Program-made: the position numbers and the translations under genes
Shown here: in pieces, positions 11,801 through 22,871 of the stretch
How the letters are laid out: each line of letters starts with the position of its first letter
Numbering within the stretch: position 1 is the first letter of the stretch
Origin: Apiotrichum sp. Y4204
Lineage: Eukaryota; Basidiomycota; Tremellomycetes; Trichosporonales; Trichosporonaceae
NCBI GenBank assembly: GCA_025531455.1
Contig: JAMYHL010000005.1
Location: 682,001-746,000, forward strand
Length of the DNA stretch: 64,000 bases
Reading direction: 5' to 3'
Notes under the pieces: generated by a model
Seen by the model: the letters and a program-made list of their open reading frames with translations, nothing else
Databases searched by the model: none
What the model was told of the DNA's origin: nothing

Positions 11801-12401
11801 GTATTTTAATTTGTAGTATCCTTCCACATATTTGTATTTCTCGGACGCATAGATCTTGGCATTCTTATCAGCTGGCCAGCTGGAGCCAGCTCGAGGGTGG
11901 ATGTCACCGCTACCGTCTTCGCGCAGTCAACGCGACTCGGCGACTTGAGCTCCACGCACACGCGCACACGCGTACCCCAAACTTGCTGCCGCAAACCGCA
12001 GCAGCGGAGCGTCCGCAAGTACCGGGGGTGCGGCTCGCTATGCTCGGTGAAGGCCCCAGGGCCGAGGACCTCCGGAAGTTGACACGCGGCATGCGGTCGG
12101 GGCATGTAGCATGCGGAGTGCCCTGTTTCTTTCCTATCTTGTCGGGGCGCCGGGTATGCAGAACTGCGGACGTGGGGGTGTATACTACCCAAGCCGAGGG
12201 GGCATGACATCTTTGAACGGTAATGTGGCGCTCTTGCTGAATCTGGTACAAGATGCATGGCTTCTATGTGGCTCAAGTGGGTCTGTCTGTAGGTGATTGT
12301 GAGTTTCATGGGGTGGGGGAGAAGAGTGGACGCGTATGACGCTTGGCGCATCAGCAATGAGTGGATGAGCGCCAGAGCGCCAGTGGCTCAATCGATTAAT
12401 G

Positions 12402-12553
12402 GATCAGTGGTGGATTGTGGATCTGTCGGATTGACGAAATCTGGATCAGGACTATTGGATTTTCTGAACCTGCAGATCGCCGCTTCCCATTTCGACGATC
12501 ACCCAAATTGATCAGCGGATCAACAGATCGGCGAGCACGAGCCTCGAGTGATC
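12402..12553. repeat. Dense GATC cluster (9 copies in 152 bp)
   Basis: GATC occurs at 12402, 12420, 12444, 12475, 12497, 12510, 12518, 12526 and 12550. At the base composition here about one per 270 bp would be expected. The flanks of the copies vary (GGATCAG, AGATCG, TGATCAG), so this is a dispersed word cluster rather than an exact tandem repeat. Confidence 0.75.
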
Positions 12554-14928
12554 TGCGTCGCCCAACGCCAAGCCAACGCGTCCGGAACTCGGAACCTTGC
12601 ATCCAGACAAATGCTAGCATGTTAGTGCATATGCACACCATGCAGTAGTGCAGGCCACGAGTCGACACGACACACGGTGTTTGGCGGCAACTCGCGGCGT
12701 GGGCTGCAATCATGCAATTCAGGAAGCATGCAACGTGCGTGTTAACATTCGTCATCCATGCATTGGCATCGAGGAGAGTACGTATGGGTGGACGAGTCGT
12801 GTCATGCCGCGGAAATGCCGTCCGGTCCCCATCGGCCAAGGATCGACGCCCGCGGCCAAGGAAGTGCGCTATCTCCCGGCTGCTCTGCTGGGACGTTGGG
12901 GCCTTGGATATCTCCGAGTTCAATGAGTAAGTGGTGCCCTCTCGGCATGTCGAAAAGCCAGTCTTGCAGTCGTGAGTGCAGGTTGCAATGTTCTCGCTCG
13001 CGGGACCACAAACATGCAACAAGCACTCATGTGCTCAGATCCATATCCCAGAACATTGCATAAAGCGGAATGCCATATGCCATGTCGTCACAGGTCGAGG
13101 CGCGAGGCGTCGTACACGGCGGCGCGGCAGCGGCGCCAGGCTGTTGATAAAGCGCTAAGGCACAGGTACGTCGGCCTGGATAAGCTGCATGTACCGTATA
13201 CCCATACCGGGGCAGGACGGCGCACGGCGTGCACGGCGTTTGGACTTGGGTGCTGGAATGCGTAGCGCAAACCTTGTTGGCCCATGTCCGGCGAACCTTG
13301 CTGGCGGCTGTTGGAGCCGATTATGATTACAGATTACATGTCGCGCCGACTTGAGAGCTGGGTCTGATCGAGTCCCGGTGACATGAAAGCGTGGACCGCC
13401 GCGCAACGCGTTCCGCGGTCCGAGATGGTGGAGCCGCGATTAGATAGATCTTTGATCATTCTCGTAGTCCACCAGTCGGAAGCGTCGGCACGGAAGCCAG
13501 CAACCCCGCGATCGCAGAGGCACGCTCCATTCCTCGCGCTACGGGACATCGAGCCTCTCGAGTACCTAGGAACAAGTGCACTGCCTGGCACCAATAACAG
13601 TTGTCCCAGAGGGCACCCAGTTTCGGAGCACAACCGCACACAGCAACGGCACAGGCGACAGGCTCTCGATTGCTCGCGTGCCCGGCCCGAGCGGAGGTTA
13701 ACGCGATCAGCTGATAGACCCCGAGACCCCCGAATACGCGCCGGCAGCATGCATGTTTTGTGATCAGCTGACGCCCGAGAGGGTCGATACGATCGATACG
13801 AAGCAGCGCAAGGCTCCACCCATGCCATTGTTGTGATGATGAAACGCGCGGGCTGCGAGTTTGGAAACAAGAAACGCCGAGCACTGGTCGACGGAGACTG
13901 CCGATTATAGCCCTATTCCGTCTACATGCTGGCATGCCCGTCGGCCGTCGGCCCTTGGCCCTTGGCCGCGATCCTCTGTCAGCTGCTCAGCTGCTCATGT
14001 TTCGTTATCAAGGCTCGCGATCCTAGATCCACTATCCCCTTCTCGTCATTCTTGGCTGCCGTCATAGAACCCGACCTTCGTCGGGCTCGGCGCTCGCCGT
14101 TCGACTTTTGTAGCTGTATGATACGCTGCCGAGACCTTCACAGCGCGCACAGGATGCCACAAAGCAGTTGGGTCAAGGGGATGTGAGCTCCAGCGGACGA
14201 CGCGCTGCTGGCGTCATGGCTGGCCACCTGCCACATACGCTCCATGATCCTGCCATCTCGAGATCTGCGCGCTTCCGAGCCTCCGACCTTCCGTCGGCAG
14301 CTCCGTCGAGTGCCGTCTACTACCTCAACAGCAATGGGGCATACCCAACTTGTGCACCTCTGCAATTCTGTCGCCCTTCGGCACGGCACATGGGCATGTG
14401 GGCCGCCACACGCCGCCAGGCGCGCCGGGAGTGGCGCGCCCTGCGTGTCTCAGGTATGCTGGGACTCAATTCACGCCAACCCCGCGACCCGAAGGACCTG
14501 GATGTACACATGTGGTGGTGCGAGCGCGAATGGCCAGTCTCGAGCGCCCAAGGCCAAAGGCTCGATGGATGAATGGCTTGCCCTTGTTTACTGTAGCATC
14601 GTGTGATCTGCGCGCCACACCTCCCGCTGTCTCGCCTCTTGCCGACAGAATCTCAGATCTCAGCGCACATCGCGCAATGATCTCAGCGGCCGCGGAGTAT
14701 TCAGTCTACTTGTATTCAGCGGTGATCATCAGATTCAGTCGCGAGCTCCGACCGCAAACCGAGGTCCTGACTGTGGCTTGCGGGTTACTCGCCATCGGCA
14801 AGCTGGCGCCGCTGCATCACGGGCGTTCTAGACTCCTCGCGAGTCCTGAGATTCTAGCCATGGGGTTTGAGCTTCGGCCGCCCTCGCCCGATCTGGTACA
14901 AATGTCCATGTACAATCGGGTGCTATTG

Positions 14929-14961
14929 GATCATGGATCATAGATCATGGATCATTGGATC
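14929..14961. repeat. Tandem heptamer repeat based on GATCATG
   Basis: Five GATC words start at 14929, 14936, 14943, 14950 and 14958, spaced 7, 7, 7 and 8 bases, forming four near-identical GATCAT(G/A/T) heptamers followed by GGATCG. It is the most regular of the GATC clusters in this gene-free region. Confidence 0.8.
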
Positions 14962-15710
14962 GACACGCGACTGATCCGGATACAGTAGTGGACGCGCCGC
15001 CCGGCTGGGGCTGGCGCATCGCGCACGTCCCCTCCATGCGAGCCATAACGCAGCAATCGGCCGTCCACTGCCGTCCACTGCGTGACACGGATCCTGAGAT
15101 GACTGCTCTGCGGACCGTCGCGTTACAACTACAGAGGTGTGGCTTTGTTCGGGGGAAGGGTCGCAAAGTCTAGGTTGGAAAGGGCGTGCTGTGCTTGTTG
15201 CGCGGATGGGTGCCTTGACCAGGTCGACGGGTGGGCTTGTGTTCCGGTTTGGGAGGCGGCTTCGAGCTGGCATATTTGGGGAATAGGCGGCATAGATCCA
15301 TGGTATCTCCTCCCGAATCCACTCAAGCTCATTGCCTTGTTGGATCTGTTGTTCTGCAGATCTGCAGGTTTAGAACGAGGTGCAAGCTGATAACAGCGCT
15401 TGGGGAAGAGATACGAGGCACGATATCCATATATCCGCGATAATCTCAATTTCCGACCATCCCAATAGGATCCAAAGCGTTTCGTAACAAACCAGTGCTA
15501 GCAGGGGTTGTCCGAATCGTAACGCCAAAGCACTAACAGACACTAACCGCGGGGATCCGCGGCTCGAGATCGAGATCCAAATCCGCATATCGTAAATGGT
15601 GCGACACCGAGCGCTAGGAGATAGGATCGCTAGAGAGCTAGGACAGTAGCGCCGCGTTCCCGAGTCTGGCCACATCGGATACTGTCAGATGCGCGGATGC
15701 CCAGCCGTGC

Positions 15711-15735
15711 ATCTGGTGATCTGGTGATCTGGAAT
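15711..15735. repeat. Short tandem repeat of ATCTGGTG
   Basis: ATCTGGTG is repeated with period 8 here and followed by decayed copies (CTGGAATT, CTGGAACT) to about 15750. A 16-base block of the same sequence occurs again in another gene-free stretch at about 45416-45431, suggesting a dispersed element. Confidence 0.6.
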
Positions 15736-17337
15736 TCTGGAACTCTGGAATGTACTGTATGTACTGAACAGTGATAATCTATATCTGTACATCTGAATGG
15801 CAGATCCGCAGCCGCCAATACAATCGCGATCGATGATCGTCGTCCCGCTAGCGCGCATAATGGCGCAGCGATCGGCGCGAGTGGGAGGTCCTGACGCCGA
15901 TATTGATAACTTTGTGGCCAGGCTTGCTGCAGTACTGCAGTGCGTACCTTTGCAATACGCACTACGCCCACGTCTCCATGTCGTACATACTTCCCTCGGG
16001 TTGTGCGACTGTTGCGTACCCCCGAAGCCTCACATCGTCTCATCGTCATGTTCTCTACGCACTTCCCGCTCGCGCCTAATGTTGCGCAGACGGGTCACTA
16101 ACAGGAATGCTGATAGCCCCTGCTGCGGTATTGTAACCTGACGGAAACGGAGGAGGGAAAGGCCACTTTCGCCATCCAGCTCACTCATAGACAGTCTCTA
16201 TGCTCCTTTCAAATGCCTCTATACCGCGCTTAATACCTCCCTCGAGACTCTAGTTCATCCACGTTACGCCTTTTGCAGCCATGACCGTCGGCGTGAGCTG
16301 CTCCTTGGCAGCTAACAACTCCTCGGCCGACTAGAGGAGTTTCCCCTCCCGGGGAAACGGTTATCGAGCCTTCAGACCCGCTCGATGGGCTGCAGCACGC
16401 AGAGAGGTAGCATTTCCTTTGCAAGGCTCATCCACATGGCGCTGGAGGGCACACTATCAGCAACCGAGCCTCAACTGGTCAACCAAGGAAATCCCGACAC
16501 TGGTTTCGCTACCCGAGATGCTGGTACATGCCATCCACAGAGCGAGGGCCGTCTCGAACGGATACGGGGTGGGGTTTCGGGGCGTTCCGGATAGACGCTG
16601 GTCCCGTCCACAACATGGCATGGATGGACGCGATAAACACGGAAGCTTGGGTGGCGCACAGAGCATGAAGCTTAGAGGGTAAAGCTCAGCGAAGGGAATA
16701 ACGAGCAGCGCCGAGGAGACTGCACGCACTGCTGTTGATGCGGATGTTGACGACGAGCTGAAACCCGGGTGCGGCTCAGCAGCAGGTACAGAGCGGGGGA
16801 AATGATGAGCGCCGAGAAGGCTGCCTGGACTGCCCATATCGAGTCCCTTATGCGATCCGTTCTCTCAATTCTTTCAGGCGCTGGACAGCCTGGGCCGTTG
16901 TCTCTTGCACATCTCGGAACGGTGCTGGAAGGTCAAAGAAGCTGAGTGTGGGGGCAACTGACTGGGACTGTCATTGGCCTCATCCTCATTGGCCTCATCC
17001 CCTTTCTCGCTTTGCTTCTCAGTCTTTGCCTCGAGCCGTCTGCACGACGGGCACTAAAGAAGAGCTGCCCATGGAAACTTGCAAGTCGTAGAAAGCGCGA
17101 GAAGGTCACTGTGCTGAATTGTCCGGCCGGAGCTCGTGAGGCCTGCTGCCATTGATGCGCTAGCTGTTCTAGCACCTGGGGTCATGATCTTTCGTTAGCC
17201 GCAGTAATTCTCTCCCCTGTAAGTATCGGTACACCTTCGTCGCTATCCCATCACCTCTCGCCTTTCCCTCCGCTTTGAGTTAGTAACCCCCTCCGTATAT
17301 GAATGCCAATGCATATGCTTCTCCCAATCCCGCTAGT

Positions 17338-18516
17338 TTACTCGTTGATCTTGGCAAGGATCTCGGCGTCCTTGAAGAGGTGGTACTCCTGTAGTGTAAG
17401 CGTCCTGAAACCAAATACTCTCGAAGAGGGCGGTAAACGGCTTTTCCTTCTCATAAATAGCTCAATCCCGCCTCCATCTGTACTCACCTCCTCGCCGACC
17501 TTGATAGGCGAACCGCCCCAGCCGGGGAGGAGCACGCGGTCTCCGGGCTTGACCGAGACGGGGACGACCGAGCCGTCCTTGGGGCTGGGGGCGCCGGGGC
17601 CGACGGCGATGACGGTCGCCTCGGGGAGGGGCGACTGGGTCACGCTCGAGGGGAGGAAAATGCCCGAGGCGGTCTTCTGTGGGATTGTTAGTGAGATGAA
17701 CGGGAATGGGGTAGGGCGCAGAGCGCGGGGCACAGAGCAGAACACAGAGCGGAGCGGCAGAGCAGAAAGACAGAGAACGGAGAAACAACAGCGGAAAATC
17801 AGAAGCAGCGCGCGGCAGTCGCCGCGCTCAATTTGCGCCCCAAGTAACAGCATCTGGACAGTCTGGCATATTCCAGTCAACTGGAATGACCGCCCGCCGA
17901 AACGCTTGCAGCGAGCCAAGCTCGCCTTCCCGCCTTCCCGCCTTCCCTCTTGTCTAAGCAGCGCCCCGGTTGAGATATCACCGCGCAGGCTAACCCGGCG
18001 GAGATACCAAACGCGTAACGCCGCCAGCGACGCGCCAGTGACAACCCAGTCTCAACCGGGACTCCGCCTCATCTCGCAGCTCGGTGCAGCTGGCCGGACC
18101 ATGGCATGCAATGCGCCATTACGCGTTCTTTCCAGTCCCGCAGTCCGTACGCCGAGCCGCAGTCTGCAATATTCCGTCATGTTCTCCGCCTTCCGTCTGC
18201 TGGACAGTTGCGGGATAGTTGCTGGACGCTTTTTTCCCGCTGCCTTATTCTTTCTGTGCCAAAGGTGCCGGCACCGCCTGCGAGAGCGAGTCGTGCGAGA
18301 TGGCCGCCTGGGAAACGTCTCATCTCCTTCTGCATGCTCATTCTGCACGCTCCATCTCTGTGCTCCATCTGCGCGGTCGCTATCGAATACTCACGGTCTC
18401 AGCCTTGAAGCGCTGGACGAGGACGCGGTCAAGGAGGGGCTGGAGGGAGCGGATGGACTTGAAGGTGGCGGACTGGGTGTGAGTTTCCGTGTGCTTGTGG
18501 TTAGTTGGCTCACCAT
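17338..18516 (-). CDS. HSP10: Mitochondrial co-chaperonin Hsp10 (GroES family)
   Basis: Hsp10 caps the Hsp60 barrel in the mitochondrial matrix and governs substrate folding. Four exons give 106 residues: 18514-18516, 18395-18472, 17488-17676 and 17338-17388; lengths sum to an exact multiple of three. The sequence has the GroES features: SIRSLQPLLDRVLVQR at the N-terminus, the mobile-loop segment KTASGIFLP, the VKPGDRVLLPGWGG segment and the ending KDAEILAKINE. The first coding exon is just the ATG, followed by a 41-nt intron (GTGAGC...CACCCAG). The second intron is 718 nt, more than twice the coding length. The third is 99 nt. It faces HSP60 head to head across 556 bp, so the two chaperonin subunits are probably co-induced from one promoter region. 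The family assignment is secure; the ATG-only exon is a strong but hand-made splice call. Confidence 0.93.
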
Positions 18517-19072
18517 CTTTTTTGTTGATTAGATTGGGGGTCTAGTTGGGAGAAGAGAAAGAGAATGCAAGTGTGGGAGAGATATGAGGAATGGACGGGG
18601 AGCAGGTGGTTGGTGGCAGCGTGCAGCGAGTGGATGGCGAGCTCCGGGCCAGACTTTGCTTGACTTTTGACTCGTGGTCTCCTCCGCGCAGCTCCGCCTT
18701 AGCTCCGTGCAGTGAGCAGTGAGGACTCACCAATTAATCTCGGCTATTCTCGGTTGCTCCTGGTTGGCGGATGGGATTCCACGGAGCCTACGGAGCCCAA
18801 CTTTTTTTTTCTCTCATCTTCCACCTGGTAACTTCTGGAACTTTCCCACGGTCGCGCTAGAGCAGCTTAAAGTGATCGGCTAGTGCGCCCCCTCCCCGAC
18901 TTGCTCCCTCCCCCTATTCCCGAATCGCATATCCCATTTTTCCCCAGCCAGGCTCACTGTCGCAACCGCTGCCGCTGCTGCCGCTCGCTCCTGTATCCCC
19001 GCCGCATACATCTTGCCTTCGTTCTGTATCTCTCTTTCTTGTAACTTTCTCCCCCCGTCTCTGTCCGCCGCC
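18517..19072. promoter_or_regulatory. Bidirectional promoter of HSP10 and HSP60
   Basis: The two start codons point away from each other and are 556 bp apart, with no other coding sequence between them. The right half is pyrimidine-rich on the HSP60 sense strand, ending in a GCCGCC context before ATG 19073. A poly-T run sits at about 18801-18810. A CCAAT pentamer is seen near 18731. A perfect heat-shock element lies near the middle (separate entry). Confidence 0.8.
18833..18845. promoter_or_regulatory. Perfect three-unit heat-shock element
   Basis: The sequence TTCTGGAACTTTC matches TTCnnGAAnnTTC exactly, that is three alternating 5-bp units bound by trimeric heat-shock factor Hsf1. It lies 228 bp from the HSP60 ATG and 317 bp from the HSP10 ATG, between the two genes. 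Binding is inferred from the consensus; the position in a chaperonin promoter makes it very plausible. Confidence 0.85.
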
Positions 19073-19843
19073 ATGTTTGCCCGTTCCCGCGCCGCTCTCC
19101 CCCGCCCTGCCCGCCTCGTCCAGTCGGCCCAGCGCCGTAACATGGGCTCCAAGGACGTCGTCTTCGGCAACGAGGCCCGCCAGGGCATGCTCAAGGGTGT
19201 CGAGACTCTCGCCAAGGCCGTCACTGCCACCCTCGGTCCCAAGGGCCGCACCGTGATCATCGGTGAGTGCTAATAATGTGGGGGACGTGAGGGCAGTGGG
19301 TGGACCGTTTCGTGCTGCTCTAGATGGGATAACAAGCGCGAGATCTCACCTCGGTCTTTACCCCGAAGCTCCATGTTTTCCCACCGACCCGCCTCTGACA
19401 GCTACTAACCCTCTCAGCGCAGTCGTTCGGCGGCCCCAAGATCACCAAGGACGGTGTTTCGGTCGCCAAGTCGATCACCCTCAAGGACCAGGTCGAGAAC
19501 CTCGGTGCCCGGTGAGTAACCTACTTTTTACGCGCTGCTTCAGTCTCTAACCCCAGCCTCGTCCAGGACGTTGCGTCCAAGACCAACGACACTGCCGGTG
19601 ACGGAACCACCACCGCCACTGTCCTCGCGTCGGCCATCTACGCCGAGGGTGTCAAGAACGTTGCCGCTGGCTGCAACCCCATGGACCTCCGTCGCGGTGC
19701 CCAGAAGGCCGTCGACAAGGTCCTCGAGGTCCTCGAGGCCAACAAGCGTGACATTACCACCTCGGAGGAGATTGCCCAGGTCGCTACCATCTCTGCCAAC
19801 GGTGACAAGCACGTTGGTGCCATTATCTCCCAGGCTATGGAGA

Positions 19844-19880
<37 letters not shown>

Positions 19881-21003
19881 CCGCACCATTGAGGACGAGA
19901 TTGAGATCACCGAGGGCATGCGCTTCGACCGTGGCTTCATCTCGCCCTACTTCATCACCGACGCCAAGAACCAGCGCGTCGAGCTCGAGAACCCCCTCAT
20001 CCTCCTCTCCGAGAAGAAGATCTCCGCCCTCCAGGACATCCTCCCCTCGCTCGAGATTGCCGCCCAGGCCCGTCGCCCTCTTCTCGTCATTGCCGAGGAC
20101 GTTGACGGTGAGGCCCTCGCTGCCATCATCATCAACAAGCTCCGTGGCCAGCTCTCCATCGCTGCCGTCAAGGCCCCCGGCTTCGGTGACAACCGCAAGT
20201 CCATCCTTGGCGACATTGCCATCCTCACCGGCGGCACCGTCTTCACCGAGGAGCTCGACATCAAGCTCGACAAGGCTACCCCCGACATGTTCGGCTCGAC
20301 CGGCTCGGTCACCATCACCAAGGACGACACCATCATCCTCAACGGTGAGGGCGACAAGGCCAACATCACCGCCCGCTGCGAGCAGATCCGTGGCGTGATC
20401 GCCGACGCCACCACCTCGGAGTACGACCGCACCAAGCTCCAGGAGCGTCTCGCCAAGCTTAGCGGCGGTGTTGCCGTCATCAAGGTCGGTGGCTCGTCCG
20501 AGGTTGAGGTCGGTGAGAAGAAGGACCGCTACGACGACGCCCTCAACGCTACCCGCGCTGCCGTCGAGGAGGGTATCGTTCCCGGTGGTGGAACTGCCCT
20601 TGTCAAGGCCTCGGCCCAGCTCGACGCGATCCAGGTCGACAACTTTGACCAGAAGCTCGGTGTCTCCATCATCCGCAACGCCATCCGCCGCCCTGTCCGT
20701 ACCATTGTCGACAACGCCGGTGAGGAGGGCTCCGTTGTTGTTGGCCGTCTCCTCTCGGACGAGTTCGTCGCCGCCGACAAGTTCAACTGGGGCTACGACG
20801 CCGCCACCTCGCAGTACCGCGACATGATCTCCGCCGGTATCCTCGACCCCCTCAAGGTCGTCCGTACCGCCCTCGTCGACGCCTCGGGTGTCGCCTCCCT
20901 TCTCACCACCTCTGAATGTTGCGTGGTCGATTCTCCCACCGAGGAAGGCAAGGGCATGAGCATGCCCCCAATGGGCGGGATGCCTGGGATGGGGATGATG
21001 TAA
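19073..21003 (+). CDS. HSP60: Mitochondrial chaperonin Hsp60 (GroEL family)
   Basis: Hsp60 forms the ATP-driven folding chamber of the mitochondrial matrix. Three exons (19073-19262, 19418-19511, 19557-21003) give 576 residues. The first about 24 residues are Arg/Ala-rich without acids ([20 protein letters not shown]), a good matrix-targeting sequence. GroEL landmarks are present: [11 protein letters not shown], the nucleotide-binding [14 protein letters not shown], the apical-domain [18 protein letters not shown], the [12 protein letters not shown] motif and a Gly/Met tail ending GMPGMGMM. Introns are 155 and 45 nt. Codon use is the most biased in the window (almost all C-ending), typical of a highly expressed gene. 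It shares a heat-shock-element-bearing promoter with HSP10. Confidence 0.97.
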
Positions 21004-22871
21004 AAGACGCACAATCCAACAGGAAATCGCGTCAAACTTGCATAGTATGAAGGATTGTAGGCATTATGAAGCACTTCTCAGAGTGCGGTACCGGGAGCAA
21101 ATGGAGCAGTGAATGAAGGAGTAAACGCAGCGAGAGAGAAGAGTAGCGAGCAGCGGGCAACGAGAAATGATCAGAACAAGGGAGATAGCAGATGCAGAGA
21201 CGGGGGATGGATGTTACAGTCGGTTCCCGTCCCAGGTGTTCGAGCCTCTCAGTGAGGAGTCAGCTGCGGAACCAATGCATCTGTATTTACGTTTCAAAGC
21301 AGCCATGTGCTCTGCACACATGCATACTGTGCTCCCTGCGAAGTTTGGAGGCTCTCAGAGACGTATTGCATGCGTAAGAAGGAAATCTTTGCAGAAGTTG
21401 TGGTCTGAGAAGGAGTTGAAAAACTCGGATGTGGCACTTTTGAGATCTGTGATGGTGCCACCAACTTTTCATCGTTATCTGTACCAGCAAATTTCTAATT
21501 GCCGTTCCTGAATTATTAACAGCCATTATCAATGGGCTATTCAGATATTACCTCCCCTAATCAAACTTCCATGTATGCGTTATCTTCATGAAGACATCCA
21601 CTTACAGTACTTGCATCGCGGCTTGGTAAATCAGAGAGCTCAAAGGTTACGACTGATTGTAACAATTTCCAGCTGTAGCGTAAGTAAGTAACTGCGTCGC
21701 AGCTTCCCTACTGCGCAGATCATCTAAAACGAACATTACCTTCTCCATATCAACTCCTACATGATCCTACAGTGTGTGACTGACTCGCCCTCTCGTACTG
21801 GACACATAAATCTAGCCTCATCGATACGACTCGATCTGAGGTTTGTGATAGACGAGTCCCGTTCCCGCGATCCGACAGTCGATCCCAGACTGATCCACAA
21901 CACTACAACTCGGCCGTTGATCGGTGGAATGTCCCGGCCGAGGAGCTCCTTCCGGGCTCCGCGGGCTCCGCATGCCCCGCGCCGCACACGTGCACACAAC
22001 CATTAACCCGGTTCTCGAGGTCTCGATGCCGAAGCCCGCAACATTGCGCCCAATACATGCATTTCACGCAATGCACGCAATGACCCATGCGCAGCGTCGG
22101 AGAAACTATGGAATTGTCGAGATTCAAAAGCCATTCGTGCAAGACTGATTGGACGAGTGCCGACCGGAAAAGCTGAATAGTCTAGCCGAGCGGAAAGCCG
22201 AGTGCCGAGGTGATACCCGAGCCCTGAGGAGGCTATGGATTTCCGGATTTCGACACACAACACTTGGATCCACCTTCCCTCTCTCGATTCTCTCAATTCT
22301 CTCATCTCTCATGGATCTCATGATCTCTCACGAGGTCATGATCTATCAACTTCTCCACATGTCACCACCCCCGCCTCCATCCCAGTACGAGAACATGAAC
22401 GGTCGCCACATTATGTCCCTCTAGTCCTCTAAGTGCTTCAACCTCCTCCTTTCGGCTGCTTATCGTGCGTGTGGTTCTGAACCCAGTTGTAGGGTCGCTG
22501 CCTTCTCTGCTGGCAGGGGCGGGGGGGAGGAAGACGGGGGCACGCAACTTTTTGACTACGCACGCGGGCACTGGTGCTAGGTATTGACCGTCGTTCTATA
22601 GGTGTCGCCGGAACTGACAGCGTCTCATGTAGACCAATCGATCGTGCACACAAACCACTCATCGAATACCTTCCCTCAGATAGCCCGTGAAACCATTCCT
22701 CGACTGGCGGTATCTGGCTCTGACAGGACCTCCCGCGTCAAGATTCGTCCCTTCCGCCCCTTCCCTATTTGACCTCGTGTCTTCGTTGACCGATACCAAC
22801 ATGCAGAACCGGGAAACTCTCCGTCAGCTTGCAAGCCATCTCGCGTCATTCATCAAATTGCTATATCTATA
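21004..22871. other. Intergenic region after HSP60
   Basis: No gene is recognised. The composition is more AT-rich than the coding parts. GATC words are again frequent between about 21770 and 22350. The palindromic-looking run of ATGGATCTCATGATCTCTC near 22310 belongs to the same pattern. No tRNA was found. Confidence 0.4.

Larger units (their letters stand above)
11801..17337. other. Gene-free region of about 5.5 kb with clustered GATC words
   Basis: No reading frame here has the C-ending codon bias or any recognisable domain; the open frames are short and carry rare codons. GATC words are strongly clustered between about 12.4 and 15.9 kb (see the separate repeat entries). No tRNA or rRNA was recognised. 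The region sits between the upstream leader of the large unknown gene and the 3' end of HSP10. It could be old mobile-element remains, a non-coding RNA locus or simple spacer; sequence reading alone does not decide. Confidence 0.5.

Noticed and set aside
17865..17890. TTCCAGT/ACTGGAA palindrome in the HSP10 intron as a heat-shock element
   Set aside because: The spacing does not fit nGAAnnTTCn units; kept only as an intron oddity.
19540..21012. A 490-codon open frame on the minus strand opposite HSP60
   Set aside because: It is a by-product of the extreme codon bias of HSP60; its translation is a low-complexity Gly/Asp/Val/Leu string without a domain.
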